Shown here piece by piece: positions 8,036 to 16,469 of a stretch of DNA of 64,000 nucleotides (its first letter is position 1; each line of letters begins with the position of its first letter). Source of the DNA: Microbacterium profundi (GTDB lineage Bacteria; Actinomycetota; Actinomycetes; Actinomycetales; Microbacteriaceae); assembly GCF_000763375.1 (NCBI RefSeq), contig NZ_JPSY01000001.1, positions 682,001 to 746,000 of the forward strand. Direction: 5' to 3'. Position numbers and translations under genes: made by a program. The notes under the pieces were generated by a model that saw only the letters and a list, made by a program, of their open reading frames with translations, made no database searches and was not told the origin of the DNA.

Positions 8036-9469
8036 TCAGTGGGCACCATCCGCGACCGCGACCGCTCGCACCGTCCGCCACAGGATTACGAGGTCCCCCA
8101 CCAGCGACCAGTTCTCTACGTAATACAGATCGAGTCGGATCGCATCGTCCCAATCGAGCGCACTGCGTCCGCTGACCTGCCACAGACCCGTGATGCCCGG
8201 TTTAACCAACAATCTACGATGGTGGTGGACATCATATAATGCCACTTCGGCCTCCCGTTGCGGGCGCGGTCCAACCAGACTCATAGTCCCTATGAGTACG
8301 TTGAACAGTTGAGGAAGCTCGTCGAGCGAATAGCGCCGCAGGAATCGTCCGATCGATGTGACGCGGGGATCATTGTCGACCTTATGAAGAGGCTTATCCA
8401 GGGTGCCCTGCGCATCAAGCAAAGATGCGAGCTGATCGTCGGCATTCTGAATCATCGAGCGAAACTTGAACATCGCGAACGGCTTTCCCTTGACGCCCAC
8501 TCGCTCTTGTGCATAAAAAACCGGCCCCCTACTGCTCAATTTAACGCACAGCGCAACGATCACCATCACAGGAGACAGCACAAGGATAAGGAAAAGCGAG
8601 CCGAGCAGATCGAGAGTCCGCTTAACGAGTCGCTTTGTCCCTGTCAATTTCGGGTAGTCGACGTAGATCAATGGAAAGCCAACGGCTTGACGCATATGAA
8701 TACGCGGCCCCGCGACGTCGGTCAGCGCGGCCGCCACAACGAGGTCAACCCCAAGATCATCCAATGCCCAGCCGAGCCGCTGCAACCGTTCAGGTGGGAA
8801 GTCGTCTGCACCAGTGATGATTACTGTGTCGATTTCGAAATCGACGACCGAGGTCAGCAAATCATCGTACGAGCACGTTGCGATTTCGGCTAGGGCGCTC
8901 GCCACCCGTCCCCTGTCGTTCGTGGCAACGAGTGCAACATCGAATCCAGCATTCGCGTCCGCTTGCATCTGACGATGAACGTGGTGGATCTTTGCTGCCT
9001 CGCCGACGAGCATCGTTCGATACACGTTTCGACCTTGGCGGCGTTGCCAATGCAACCGGCGACGCCACAAAAACCGACAGAGGACCAGCGCGACGAGACC
9101 AGTCGGCAACGCGATCAACAAATATCCGCGTCCGATATCTACCCTCAAAGCAAATGCGAGAACCGCAAATATCCCGAACGTCATCAGCGTTGCTGAGACG
9201 ACGCGGCGATACTCCGACGAGCCAGCACCATAATTCTGTGGTTTCCGTGATTCGCCGACCGCAAGCATCGCCAACCACCCGATGATAAGGATGACAGACA
9301 GCACTCCATACGAAATATCTATCGATGTCGACGAGACGGGCCTCGCCAGGTCAGCGGGCGTCGCTCCGAATCGTACGAACTGAGCAGCAAAGACCGCCGC
9401 AACCACGACCGCTATGTCAGTGAACAACAGCTTTCGCCCGTAGCGGGTCTCCCAAGCAGGCGTTCTCAT
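8036..9469 (-). CDS. Initiating polyprenyl-phosphate sugar-phosphate transferase (WbaP/CpsE type)
   Basis: This enzyme would load the first sugar phosphate onto undecaprenyl phosphate at the inner face of the membrane. Several N-terminal membrane segments are followed by a cytoplasmic CoA-binding-like domain and then the catalytic bacterial sugar transferase domain over the last 200 residues: KRTLDLLGSLF helix, FYAQERVGVKGKPF, KFRSM, SLDELPQL, GTMSLVGPRP and KPGITGLWQVSGRS. The ATG at 9469 gives 477 residues and lies about 13 bases after AAGAAGG. A GTG at 9481 is possible but touches that site. A second enzyme of this family is encoded at 22284-23813. Confidence 0.88.
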   Translation of the reverse strand: MRTPAWETRYGRKLLFTDIAVVVAAVFAAQFVRFGATPADLARPVSSTSIDISYGVLSVILIIGWLAMLAVGESRKPQNYGAGSSEYRRVVSATLMTFGIFAVLAFALRVDIGRGYLLIALPTGLVALVLCRFLWRRRLHWQRRQGRNVYRTMLVGEAAKIHHVHRQMQADANAGFDVALVATNDRGRVASALAEIATCSYDDLLTSVVDFEIDTVIITGADDFPPERLQRLGWALDDLGVDLVVAAALTDVAGPRIHMRQAVGFPLIYVDYPKLTGTKRLVKRTLDLLGSLFLILVLSPVMVIVALCVKLSSRGPVFYAQERVGVKGKPFAMFKFRSMIQNADDQLASLLDAQGTLDKPLHKVDNDPRVTSIGRFLRRYSLDELPQLFNVLIGTMSLVGPRPQREAEVALYDVHHHRRLLVKPGITGLWQVSGRSALDWDDAIRLDLYYVENWSLVGDLVILWRTVRAVAVADGAH

Positions 9470-9649
9470 CGCGACGCACACACCTTCTTGTTTCCGACCG
9501 CCATGACTGCATCCGCTCCCGTTTTCGCGGGATGTTCCACCCGACTTGCCCCCGACCGCATCCCCGAAACTTTATGCGTGCGCATCAAGCGTCTCTATGT
9601 TTGCACACACAATTCTTGGAGTCGACACGCACGAGGTAGCTCACCAGCG

Positions 9650-10819
9650 TCATTCTCCCGATGCATTGGGATCTGTCGTGTCGATGCCAGGATCCGTCGT
9701 GTCTGTTCCGGGTTCAGTTCCGGGATTTGGCCCGGGATCCGTCGTGCCAGGATCCGTCTCGTCCGGATTCGGCTCAGGCGTCGGTGTCACAGGCCCCTGA
9801 TTGTTCTGTGACTGTTCCCGTTCCGCCTCTTCGATCTCGCGCACTCGCAGGTCTTCGTCGCGAAGCGCGAGCACAGCATCTCGGAAGGCCGCGAGTGCCG
9901 CAGCGCCGGCTGCACCGTTCAGCGGAGTCGCCGTCACGGCTGTCGCCGCAGCGGTGACAGCATCCCGGAAGCTCTGATCCGCGACCGGGTAGGCGTCGTT
10001 CTGAGCCGTTGCATACGCCGTGAGGCTCGTGGCGAAGGTCGCGAGCTGGCCGGTGTATGAGGTGTTCAATGCGTCGACCGCGGTACGAGTCGTGCGCAGT
10101 TCGTCAGAGGCTTCGTCCAACGCGGTCGATGCTTCCTGAACCCGATTGATCGCATCGGCGACGCTCTCGAGCTTGTCTTCATCGACCGAGCCGCGCTCGA
10201 ATGGCGCGAGCGCCGTCGGAACGACCGTCTGCTCGAGACCTGCGCGATAGGCGTCGACCGCTTGAATCGCCGCAGCGAGAGCCGCGGGATCAGCCGTCTC
10301 AGCGTGATCGGCCGACGCAGCGAGCTCGCCCAGCGCCGTGCGGATGGGAGCAGAATCGGCGAGCGCCGTCGTGATGGTTTCTTCAAGTCGTGTCGTCGAT
10401 GCAGTGAGCGAGTTCTCTGCCCCGGCCAGCGACGCCTCATCGGCGGCGAGAACCTCGACGGCGTCGGCTGCCGGATCAGCGCTCGCCACCTGTACGCCGG
10501 CGAACACCGCCGTCGCAGCGACCACGACGACGGCGACTGCACCGATAGTCGTGTTGACCCAGTCGATGCGTCGATGCCCGCGCGGCTTCTTGCGCTTCGC
10601 CGTCTTCTCGGAACCCACGAAGACGACCGACGGTGAACTGTTCACGACCGCCGAATCGACCAGGTTGACGAGTTTGGCGGCATCCGCCCCCTCGGCGTGC
10701 GGACGAGATTCGTCGCGTGGGCGTCCCACGAGAGCTTCCAGCAGCGGGTCCGAGCGCGGCGAATCGGTCACGGCGCGCGCGGGCAGATCGAGATCAGACA
10801 TCTCGTTGCTCGGAGACAT
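9650..10819 (-). CDS. Single-pass anchored protein with alanine-rich helical domain, function unknown
   Basis: The 389-residue product has a polar cytoplasmic N-terminus, a KRKKPRGHRR basic patch, one membrane helix at about residues 88-112, and an extracytoplasmic Ala-rich region of about 215 residues that should form long helices. It ends in a Pro/Thr/Asp-rich tail with repeated TDPG units. No domain was recognised. It is divergent from the first BY-kinase gene with a 99-bp gap, so it may be a partner or substrate of the capsule machinery, for example a wall-spanning spacer. An ATG at 10801 is an alternative start; neither has a strong ribosome site. Confidence 0.6.
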   Translation of the reverse strand: MSPSNEMSDLDLPARAVTDSPRSDPLLEALVGRPRDESRPHAEGADAAKLVNLVDSAVVNSSPSVVFVGSEKTAKRKKPRGHRRIDWVNTTIGAVAVVVVAATAVFAGVQVASADPAADAVEVLAADEASLAGAENSLTASTTRLEETITTALADSAPIRTALGELAASADHAETADPAALAAAIQAVDAYRAGLEQTVVPTALAPFERGSVDEDKLESVADAINRVQEASTALDEASDELRTTRTAVDALNTSYTGQLATFATSLTAYATAQNDAYPVADQSFRDAVTAAATAVTATPLNGAAGAAALAAFRDAVLALRDEDLRVREIEEAEREQSQNNQGPVTPTPEPNPDETDPGTTDPGPNPGTEPGTDTTDPGIDTTDPNASGE

Positions 10820-10918
10820 GAACTACCGTTCTGCAGGCTCACCGGTGACGGCGGCGGATTGGACTACTCTCTGTAAGGATACCCGGCGGCCGCCGACACA
10901 TTCGAAGACTGGAGAGCG

Positions 10919-12277
10919 ATGACCGTACAGGACTATGTGCGCCTTCTGCGACGCAACCTCGTCCTGATCGTCTCGCTGGCCCTGATCGGCCTCAGCATCG
11001 GCCTGCTGGTCGCGCTCACGACGCCCACTCGCTACACCACGTCGACGCAGTTACTCGTCTCTGCCCAGGCCGGAGATGCGGCGACACCCTCCGAACTCAA
11101 CCTTGCTCGCGGCTATGCACAGCAGGCCGTCAGCAGCTACATCGACATCATCCCGAGTTCGCTCGTGCTGCAACCGGTCATCGACGATCTCGGCCTTGAC
11201 TACACCGTCGCGCAGCTGTCTTCCAAGGTGAGCGCGACAGCAGCGTCGACGACAAGCACCGCGATCACCCTCACGGTCTCGGATCGCAATCCCGCGCAAG
11301 CGGCGCGACTCGCGAACGCGATCGGCGACAGCTTCACCGCTGTCGTCGCCGAGCAGCTGGAGCGGCCCGTCGACGCCAGGCCCAGCCTCGTGCGCATCGA
11401 CACGCTCGAAGCGGCCTCGGTGCCTGTCTCTCCTTCCGCGCCGAACATTCCGCTCACGGTGGCGCTCGGTGCTCTGCTCGGGCTCGTCGGTGGCATCGGT
11501 GTCGCTGTGCTGCGCTCGGTGCTCGACAACCGCATCCGCACGATCGAAGACGTTGAACGTGCAGTCTCGGCACCGACGCTGGGCGGCATCGCACTCGACC
11601 CTCATGCGAAGAAGCGCCCACTGGTGGTGGCTGCTGACGCCCGCGACCCCCGCGCAGAGGCATTCCGCTCGCTGCGCACGAACGTCAAGTTCCTCGATCT
11701 CGGCGAAGGGTCGATGGCCCTTGTCGTCACCAGCGCCGGACCCGGCGAGGGAAAGTCGACCACGACGGCCAACCTCGCGATCACGTTCGCCGAGTCGGGC
11801 GCGCGCGTGGCACTCATCGACGCCGATCTGCGGCTGCCGCGCATCGCCGACTACTTCTCGATCGAGGGTGGCGTCGGGCTGACCGAGGTGCTCATCGGTC
11901 GCGCCGTCGCCAGCGAGACCCTGCAGCATTGGGGGCGCGGAGCGCTGTTCATCCTTCCCGCCGGCACCGTGCCGCCCAACCCTGCAGAGTTGCTCGGATC
12001 GACCGCGATGACCGCACTGCTCAACGACCTGAAGGCGGCCTTCGACATCATCCTCATCGACTCGCCACCGGTGGGGCTGGTAACGGATGCTGCAGTGCTC
12101 GCTCGCCAGACACAGGGAGCGATTCTCGTCACGGCATCCGGCAAGACCCGGGCCAATCGTCTCTCCGACGCTGAAGCGACCATCGAGAAGTCGGGCGCGA
12201 AGGTGCTCGGAACGGTCGTGACGATGCTGCCGACCAAGGGCGCAGACCGCACCGCCTACGGCGTGTACGGCGGCTGA
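10919..12277 (+). CDS. Wzz-domain polysaccharide co-polymerase fused to BY-kinase (first copy)
   Basis: This 452-residue protein joins a Wzz chain-length domain, with membrane helices near residues 14-34 and 175-195, to a cytoplasmic bacterial tyrosine kinase. SAGPGEGKSTTTANL around residue 272 is the Walker A motif, ALIDADLRLP the A' motif and IILIDSPP the B motif. It should set polymer length by cycles of autophosphorylation. The C-terminal tyrosine cluster is very short (TAYGVYGG, two tyrosines). A GAGAG ribosome site precedes the ATG. A close paralogue follows 116 bp downstream, and no cognate tyrosine phosphatase lies in the window. Confidence 0.9.
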   Translation: MTVQDYVRLLRRNLVLIVSLALIGLSIGLLVALTTPTRYTTSTQLLVSAQAGDAATPSELNLARGYAQQAVSSYIDIIPSSLVLQPVIDDLGLDYTVAQLSSKVSATAASTTSTAITLTVSDRNPAQAARLANAIGDSFTAVVAEQLERPVDARPSLVRIDTLEAASVPVSPSAPNIPLTVALGALLGLVGGIGVAVLRSVLDNRIRTIEDVERAVSAPTLGGIALDPHAKKRPLVVAADARDPRAEAFRSLRTNVKFLDLGEGSMALVVTSAGPGEGKSTTTANLAITFAESGARVALIDADLRLPRIADYFSIEGGVGLTEVLIGRAVASETLQHWGRGALFILPAGTVPPNPAELLGSTAMTALLNDLKAAFDIILIDSPPVGLVTDAAVLARQTQGAILVTASGKTRANRLSDAEATIEKSGAKVLGTVVTMLPTKGADRTAYGVYGG

Positions 12278-12393
12278 CGCGCCTGTGACATGACGCGCTG
12301 GCACGCCGGCAACCGTTTCACCGCTGAAGCCTATGGAACAATGACTGAAGCTTTGGCAACACACTGACAATCAACTCAAAGGGACCAGACCGC

Positions 12394-13839
12394 GTGGAAC
12401 TTCGCGACTACATACGCATCCTGCACAAGAACTGGATCATCATTCTCGTGCTGCTGCTCGTCGGCCTCGCCGGTGGTGCCGCGTATGCCTTCACACAGGC
12501 CCCGAAGTACGTGGCCTCCACGCAGCTCTACGTGTCTGTCCGCACCGAGGGCGCGGCAACCGGCGACCTCGTGCAGGGAACGACCTTCGCGCGTCAGATG
12601 GTGACTAGTTACGTCGACGTAATCGGCACGGCCCTCGTACTCGACCCTGTCATCGAAGAACTCAACCTCGACACGTCGGCGTCCGCGCTCGCGTCGCGCA
12701 TCACCGCGACCACCGCGCTCAACACGGTGCTGATCGACATCACCGTCACCGACACCGACCCGGCAGTCGCCGTGAAGATCGCGGATGCGACAGCGACGAG
12801 CTTCGCGAACGTCGTGCAGACCGACCTCGAGCGCCCTGACACCGAGGGTGGCGCCAGCCCGGTGCAGATCACGATCACCGACCCGGCTGCTGAGCCGACC
12901 GCGCCGACGAGCCCGAACATTCCATTGTTCATCGTGCTGGGCGGACTGCTCGGTCTGGCTGCCGGCGTCGCGGCCGCCGTGCTGCGCAGCGTGCTCGACA
13001 CACGCATCCACGCACTGCACGACCTCGAGCTCATCACCGACAAGCCCATGCTCGGCGGCATCGCCTACGACCCCGACGCGCAGAAGCGCCCGCTGATCGT
13101 GCACGCCGACCCACGCAGCCCCCGCGCCGAGTCGTTCCGCTCGCTGCGCACGAACCTGCAGTTCCTCGACATCGACTCCGGCTCGCGCACCTTCGTCATC
13201 TCCAGCGCCGGGCCGGGTGAGGGCAAGTCGACCACGACGGCGAACCTCGCGATCGCCCTGGCCGAGACCGGTGCACGCGTCGCGCTGATCGACGGCGACC
13301 TGCGCCTCCCCCGCGTCGCGGACTACATGGGCATCGAGGGCGGCGTCGGCCTGACCAGCGTGCTCATCGGCCAGGTCGGCGTCTCGGATGCGCTGCAGAA
13401 GTGGGGCACGAACGAGCTCTACGTGCTTCCCAGCGGCCCGGTGCCGCCCAACCCCAGCGAGATGCTGGGCTCTGCGGCTATGGACCGCCTGCTCACGCCG
13501 CTGGAGGAGTACTTCGACTACATTCTCATCGACGCTCCCCCGCTGCTGCTCGTCACCGACGCCGCAGTCATCGGCAAGAAGACGCGTGGAGTCATTCTGG
13601 CTGCTGCATCGGGCAAGACCCGCAAGCCTGAACTTTCCGGCGCGATCCGCACGCTCGAGACCGCCGGCGTCAACCTGCTCGGCATCGTCGTGACGATGCT
13701 GCCGACCAAGGGTCCGGACAGCTACGGATACGGCTCGTACACCTACGGGTCGAAGAGCGAACACGATCAGGATCCGGTGCAGCTCACGCAGGCCGAGTCG
13801 AAGCCGCGGGTGCGCGCGCGGGTGAAGACGAAGGCGTAG
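12394..13839 (+). CDS. Wzz-domain polysaccharide co-polymerase fused to BY-kinase (second copy)
   Basis: This 481-residue paralogue of the preceding gene has the same plan: N-terminal Wzz domain with two membrane helices, then a BY-kinase with Walker A (SAGPGEGKSTTTANL, about residue 270), Walker A' (ALIDGDLRLP) and Walker B (YILIDAPP). Its tyrosine tail is richer (SYGYGSYTYG), followed by a charged extension of about 35 residues ending in basic residues. It starts at a GTG with AAAGGG upstream. The strong similarity, visible also at DNA level around the P-loop, points to a tandem duplication with diverged tails. Confidence 0.9.
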   Translation: MELRDYIRILHKNWIIILVLLLVGLAGGAAYAFTQAPKYVASTQLYVSVRTEGAATGDLVQGTTFARQMVTSYVDVIGTALVLDPVIEELNLDTSASALASRITATTALNTVLIDITVTDTDPAVAVKIADATATSFANVVQTDLERPDTEGGASPVQITITDPAAEPTAPTSPNIPLFIVLGGLLGLAAGVAAAVLRSVLDTRIHALHDLELITDKPMLGGIAYDPDAQKRPLIVHADPRSPRAESFRSLRTNLQFLDIDSGSRTFVISSAGPGEGKSTTTANLAIALAETGARVALIDGDLRLPRVADYMGIEGGVGLTSVLIGQVGVSDALQKWGTNELYVLPSGPVPPNPSEMLGSAAMDRLLTPLEEYFDYILIDAPPLLLVTDAAVIGKKTRGVILAAASGKTRKPELSGAIRTLETAGVNLLGIVVTMLPTKGPDSYGYGSYTYGSKSEHDQDPVQLTQAESKPRVRARVKTKA

Positions 13840-13901
13840 TTCGGCGTTTCGGAGTCGCCGGTACCCCGGCATCCGCTCGAGGTGGCGCAGTTCGGGGAGA
13901 G

Positions 13902-15188
13902 TTAGAGTTCCAGCACGCGTTCGCGGTTCTGGCCCTCGAACGCATGAGCCATCGCGCCAAGGCCTTCAGAGGTGAGACCGTAGCCCGCCCCCACTTCACG
14001 CCAGCGTGACGTGGCGCGCTCGACCTCGCGAAGGAGTTCGATGCCCTGTGCGCGCGTGAGCCGGAATGCGTCGGCCGCATTGACAAGGTTGCGGATGTCG
14101 CGGCGTGCAGGATCATCCACGTCCGAGATCGGTGTGGATTCCACTGCTCCGTGCCGGTAGAACGGATTGATATCGAAGCCCGGGGAGAGCTGCCAGCCTG
14201 ACTTGGACCGGAGCATCCCATGGTTTCGCATGTGGTCGTCGACGTTGTTGATCAACAGCGACACGGCGGCGCGGCGAAACAGTTCAGCGGTGTCCCCGGC
14301 GATGCTGCTCTCTCGGCCCACAGCCTCGGCGAGATCGACATAGGTGCGTAGCTCGCCGGGGCTCTTGTCCAGCAGACTGTCCGCACTGAGGTAGCCGATG
14401 CGCTGTCCGGCACCGGATGTCTCCTGTGTTCGATCGAACCTGTCCAGCACCAGCACCGAACGATCTCCGACGCGGATCAACTCGAAGGTGGGCACCGTGA
14501 TGCCGGCGTCCCTTGACAGGTGCAGCGCCGTGGCTTCCCAGGCCATCGCGTCCCCGAAGTCCTCATCTCGCGGAAGCTTTGCCAACGCGATTGATCCATC
14601 CTCCCTGAGCACGTTCGTCTTCGGCCTCGCGCCTCCCGCCGAGGTGCCGGCAGCCAACAGTTCTGCGGTGTCGTCCGAAATCTCCTCTCCGTGTTCGAAC
14701 GCCTGTGCGGCGGCGATGAGCGTGTCCAGCTGCATCAGCGTGGGCGTACGACTGGGAGGTGCCGCGGCAACATGTCCAGCATCAGCGTCTTCGATCAGGC
14801 GGTAGCGCAGAGCGCCTTGCCGGGTGGCATCGGGCACGGCGGCGAGGATCTCGACCTCACTCGCACGGGAGGGGACCGCACCGGCCCGCTGTGCACGCCG
14901 CCGTCGGGAGGCATCGATCAACCGGCGCCCCCACAGATCCGGCTGGCTGTCGGCGAGGCCTGCGAGCATCGCTCTGCTGCCCGAAGGAGAGAAGGTCCCC
15001 GGAGTGAGCGGAAGCGACGGCGCGAGCGGATAGGCGCTGGGCGAGACGAGGTAGTCGGGTGCGTATGAGAACGAAACGGTGCCCGCCCGGCCCCCGCCAC
15101 GACCGCGGCCGCGCCCGCCGATGTCTTCGATCGTGCCGGCCGGCACGACGCTTCCGCTCGGCAGCTGCACATCGACCCAGAGCTTCAT
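13902..15188 (-). CDS. hipA: HipA-family serine/threonine kinase (toxin)
   Basis: This 428-residue protein has the HipA fold, near the E. coli length of 440. An N-terminal domain is followed by the kinase core: TNVLREDGSIALAKLP contains the ATP-binding lysine, VLDRFDR lies mid-protein, and NNVDDHMRN around residues 310-318 holds the catalytic Asp and the metal-binding Asn. SPGFDINP carries the second metal Asp. Known HipA proteins phosphorylate aminoacyl-tRNA synthetases and cause growth arrest; the target here is unknown. It overlaps hipB by 4 bp, and all key residues are present, so it looks active. Confidence 0.88.
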   Translation of the reverse strand: MKLWVDVQLPSGSVVPAGTIEDIGGRGRGRGGGRAGTVSFSYAPDYLVSPSAYPLAPSLPLTPGTFSPSGSRAMLAGLADSQPDLWGRRLIDASRRRRAQRAGAVPSRASEVEILAAVPDATRQGALRYRLIEDADAGHVAAAPPSRTPTLMQLDTLIAAAQAFEHGEEISDDTAELLAAGTSAGGARPKTNVLREDGSIALAKLPRDEDFGDAMAWEATALHLSRDAGITVPTFELIRVGDRSVLVLDRFDRTQETSGAGQRIGYLSADSLLDKSPGELRTYVDLAEAVGRESSIAGDTAELFRRAAVSLLINNVDDHMRNHGMLRSKSGWQLSPGFDINPFYRHGAVESTPISDVDDPARRDIRNLVNAADAFRLTRAQGIELLREVERATSRWREVGAGYGLTSEGLGAMAHAFEGQNRERVLEL

Positions 15189-15481
15189 AGCCTCACCCGC
15201 TCGGGTAGTCCGTCCTCGAGCAGAGCACGGCCGCGTACGGATGTGGAGGGGTCGGTGGCATCAAGCACCCCACGCTCCAGGCCCAATACTTCGAGCACGG
15301 CGAAGAGGTTCTCGAAGCGGACACTGCCTTCACCGTTCTCGATATTGCGCAGTGTGCCGCGAGTGATGCCGGCGCGCTGCGCAACGATCTCGGTGGTCAG
15401 ACGTTGTGCTTTGCGCCACACGCGGAGGTTCTCTCCGAGTTCCCGCATGCGCCGCGCGCGCTCCGGTCCTGATTGAGCCAT
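15185..15481 (-). CDS. hipB: HipB-like helix-turn-helix antitoxin
   Basis: The 98-residue protein has an Xre/Cro-type helix-turn-helix at about residues 15-70, with TTEIVAQRAGITRGTLRNIE as helices 2-3. It ends in a short charged tail. In this family the protein binds and inhibits HipA and represses the operon. It starts at an ATG with GAGGGG about 9 bases upstream, and its stop overlaps the hipA start (ATGA). A near-perfect 20-bp palindrome lies 24 bases upstream of the start. Confidence 0.88.
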   Translation of the reverse strand: MAQSGPERARRMRELGENLRVWRKAQRLTTEIVAQRAGITRGTLRNIENGEGSVRFENLFAVLEVLGLERGVLDATDPSTSVRGRALLEDGLPERVRL

Positions 15482-15504
15482 GAGAACACGCCCCTCGACA
15501 CTTA

Positions 15505-15524
15505 GTGGTTACTGCAGTGACCAC
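15505..15524. promoter_or_regulatory. Candidate HipB operator palindrome
   Basis: GTGGTTACTGCAGTGACCAC is a 20-bp inverted repeat in which only one symmetric pair (positions 6 and 15) departs from perfect symmetry. It lies upstream of hipB and just downstream of TATTGT and TATACT elements on the minus strand that could be -10 boxes. Autoregulation by the HipBA complex is the expected role. The sequence differs from the E. coli hip operator, as is usual for distant homologues. Confidence 0.55.
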
Positions 15525-15627
15525 AATAGCTGTTAGTGAGCAGTATAGCTGTCGTTACCGTATCTCGCCGGTGCGCTGGCACTCTAGGGCCGAGTTCGTC
15601 TTTCCTCAGGTCCAGCCGTCCGCCCGC

Positions 15628-16071
15628 TCAGCTGGCGGGAGCGCCCCGGAAGACCACCTTGTGGTACAGCACGAAGCGGATCAGCACCACAATCACGATG
15701 CTGATGAGGTTCACGATGTTGAGCGCCAGCGCGCCCGTCGCGTGCCCGACGATCGCCGTCAATGCTTCGACGCCGAGCCAGACGAGCGCGGCTCCCAGCA
15801 GCGTGCAGGCGAGGTTCACGCCGAGAAAGAGCACGAGTTCGGAGACGCGTCCGCGGCGGTCGCGGTGCCGGAACGTCCACTCCCGGTTGCCGATGTAGGC
15901 GTTGACCAGCGCGACGAGAGACGCCACGATCTTCGACAGCACCGGGTCCCAGCCCCAGACGAACACGAGCAGGTTGAACACCGCGATCTCGATGACCGTG
16001 CTGAGTGCACCGACGACGAGGAAACGGCTTCCCACGCCCACAAGGCGGCGTAGGCGGGCAGGGATCTTCAC
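15628..16071 (-). CDS. GtrA-family membrane protein
   Basis: This 147-residue protein has four predicted membrane helices and the GtrA family opening (RFLVVGALSTVIEIAVF) and NREWTFR loop. GtrA proteins are thought to move polyprenyl-phosphate-linked sugars across the membrane for later transfer to a glycan. The start is a GTG at 16071. The GT2 gene at 17090 and the GT-C-like gene at 17874 are the likely partners. Its 5' end and upstream region are present a second time at 16963-17074, beyond a toxin-antitoxin pair. Confidence 0.85.
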   Translation of the reverse strand: MKIPARLRRLVGVGSRFLVVGALSTVIEIAVFNLLVFVWGWDPVLSKIVASLVALVNAYIGNREWTFRHRDRRGRVSELVLFLGVNLACTLLGAALVWLGVEALTAIVGHATGALALNIVNLISIVIVVLIRFVLYHKVVFRGAPAS

Positions 16072-16113
16072 TCGACCAGGCTACTTCGTGCGCGTACTCT
16101 CGCCGCACACGCC
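16002..16113. repeat. 112-bp direct repeat, copy 1 (gtrA 5' end and upstream region)
   Basis: This copy covers the first 23 or so codons of intact gtrA and the sequence before its GTG. It matches 16963-17074 without gaps and with 7 mismatches by eye (about 94%). The two copies enclose the DUF1778-GNAT pair. Confidence 0.9.
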
Positions 16114-16140
16114 ACGTTCGTCGCCGACGACCGGTTCGCA
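16114..16140 (+). pseudogene. Remnant of GT2 coding sequence next to repeat copy 1
   Basis: The 27 bases after repeat copy 1 resemble 17201-17230 inside the GT2 gene (acgttcgtc then gccgacgaccg), with a 3-base deletion and a few changes. This suggests the duplicated block once included part of the glycosyltransferase gene as well. The match is short, so chance similarity is possible. Confidence 0.4.
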
Positions 16141-16156
16141 ATTGCCGACAGCCAGC

Positions 16157-16184
16157 GTGACTGTCCGGCGATTTGCCGTACACT
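16157..16184 (+). promoter_or_regulatory. Candidate promoter of the DUF1778-GNAT operon, leaderless
   Basis: GTGACT at 16157-16162 (four of six -35 positions) and TACACT at 16179-16184 (TANNNT) are 16 bases apart. The -10 element ends 6 bases before the ATG at 16191, so the transcript should start at or next to the start codon. No separate ribosome site at proper spacing is seen. Confidence 0.4.
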
Positions 16185-16190
16185 GGAGCT

Positions 16191-16469
16191 ATGGCTAGTA
16201 CACCGTTGAAGGACGCACGCGTGGAGTTCCGTGTCACTGCTGATCAGAAGCAGACGATTGAGGCCGCTGCGGCAATCCAAGGACGCACTGTCACCGACTT
16301 TTCGGCCGACGTGCTGGTTGAGCGCGCTCAAGAAGTGATACAGGCCGAGCGGCAACTCCGCATCGAGGCGTCGCGCTTTGACACGTTCTCCAGGCTCATG
16401 GACGAGCCCCCTCGAGCGATCGGCGAGTTGCGGGAACTGATGACTCGGAAGCCTGTCTTCGTTGACTGA
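16191..16469 (+). CDS. DUF1778 (TacA-like) ribbon-helix-helix antitoxin
   Basis: The 92-residue protein opens with an arrangement typical of DUF1778 antitoxins: an EFRVTADQKQTIEAAAAIQG ribbon-helix segment, then TVTDFSADVLVERAQEVI. The C-terminal 40 residues would wrap the toxin. These antitoxins bind their own promoter as dimers. The ATG at 16191 is preferred over one at 16173 because the DUF1778 domain begins there and a -10 element ends 6 bases earlier. Its stop overlaps the toxin start by 8 bp. Confidence 0.85.
   Translation: MASTPLKDARVEFRVTADQKQTIEAAAAIQGRTVTDFSADVLVERAQEVIQAERQLRIEASRFDTFSRLMDEPPRAIGELRELMTRKPVFVD

Noticed and set aside
9661..9800. Rightward small genes opposite the anchored protein's tail
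   Set aside because: The open frames come from the DNA code of the TDPG repeats read backward and carry no ribosome site or domain.
12376..13872. 498-codon open frame antisense to the second BY-kinase gene
   Set aside because: The sense frame has clear Walker motifs. The antisense product is Arg/Asp/His-rich without any domain, as expected for the complement of a GC-biased gene.
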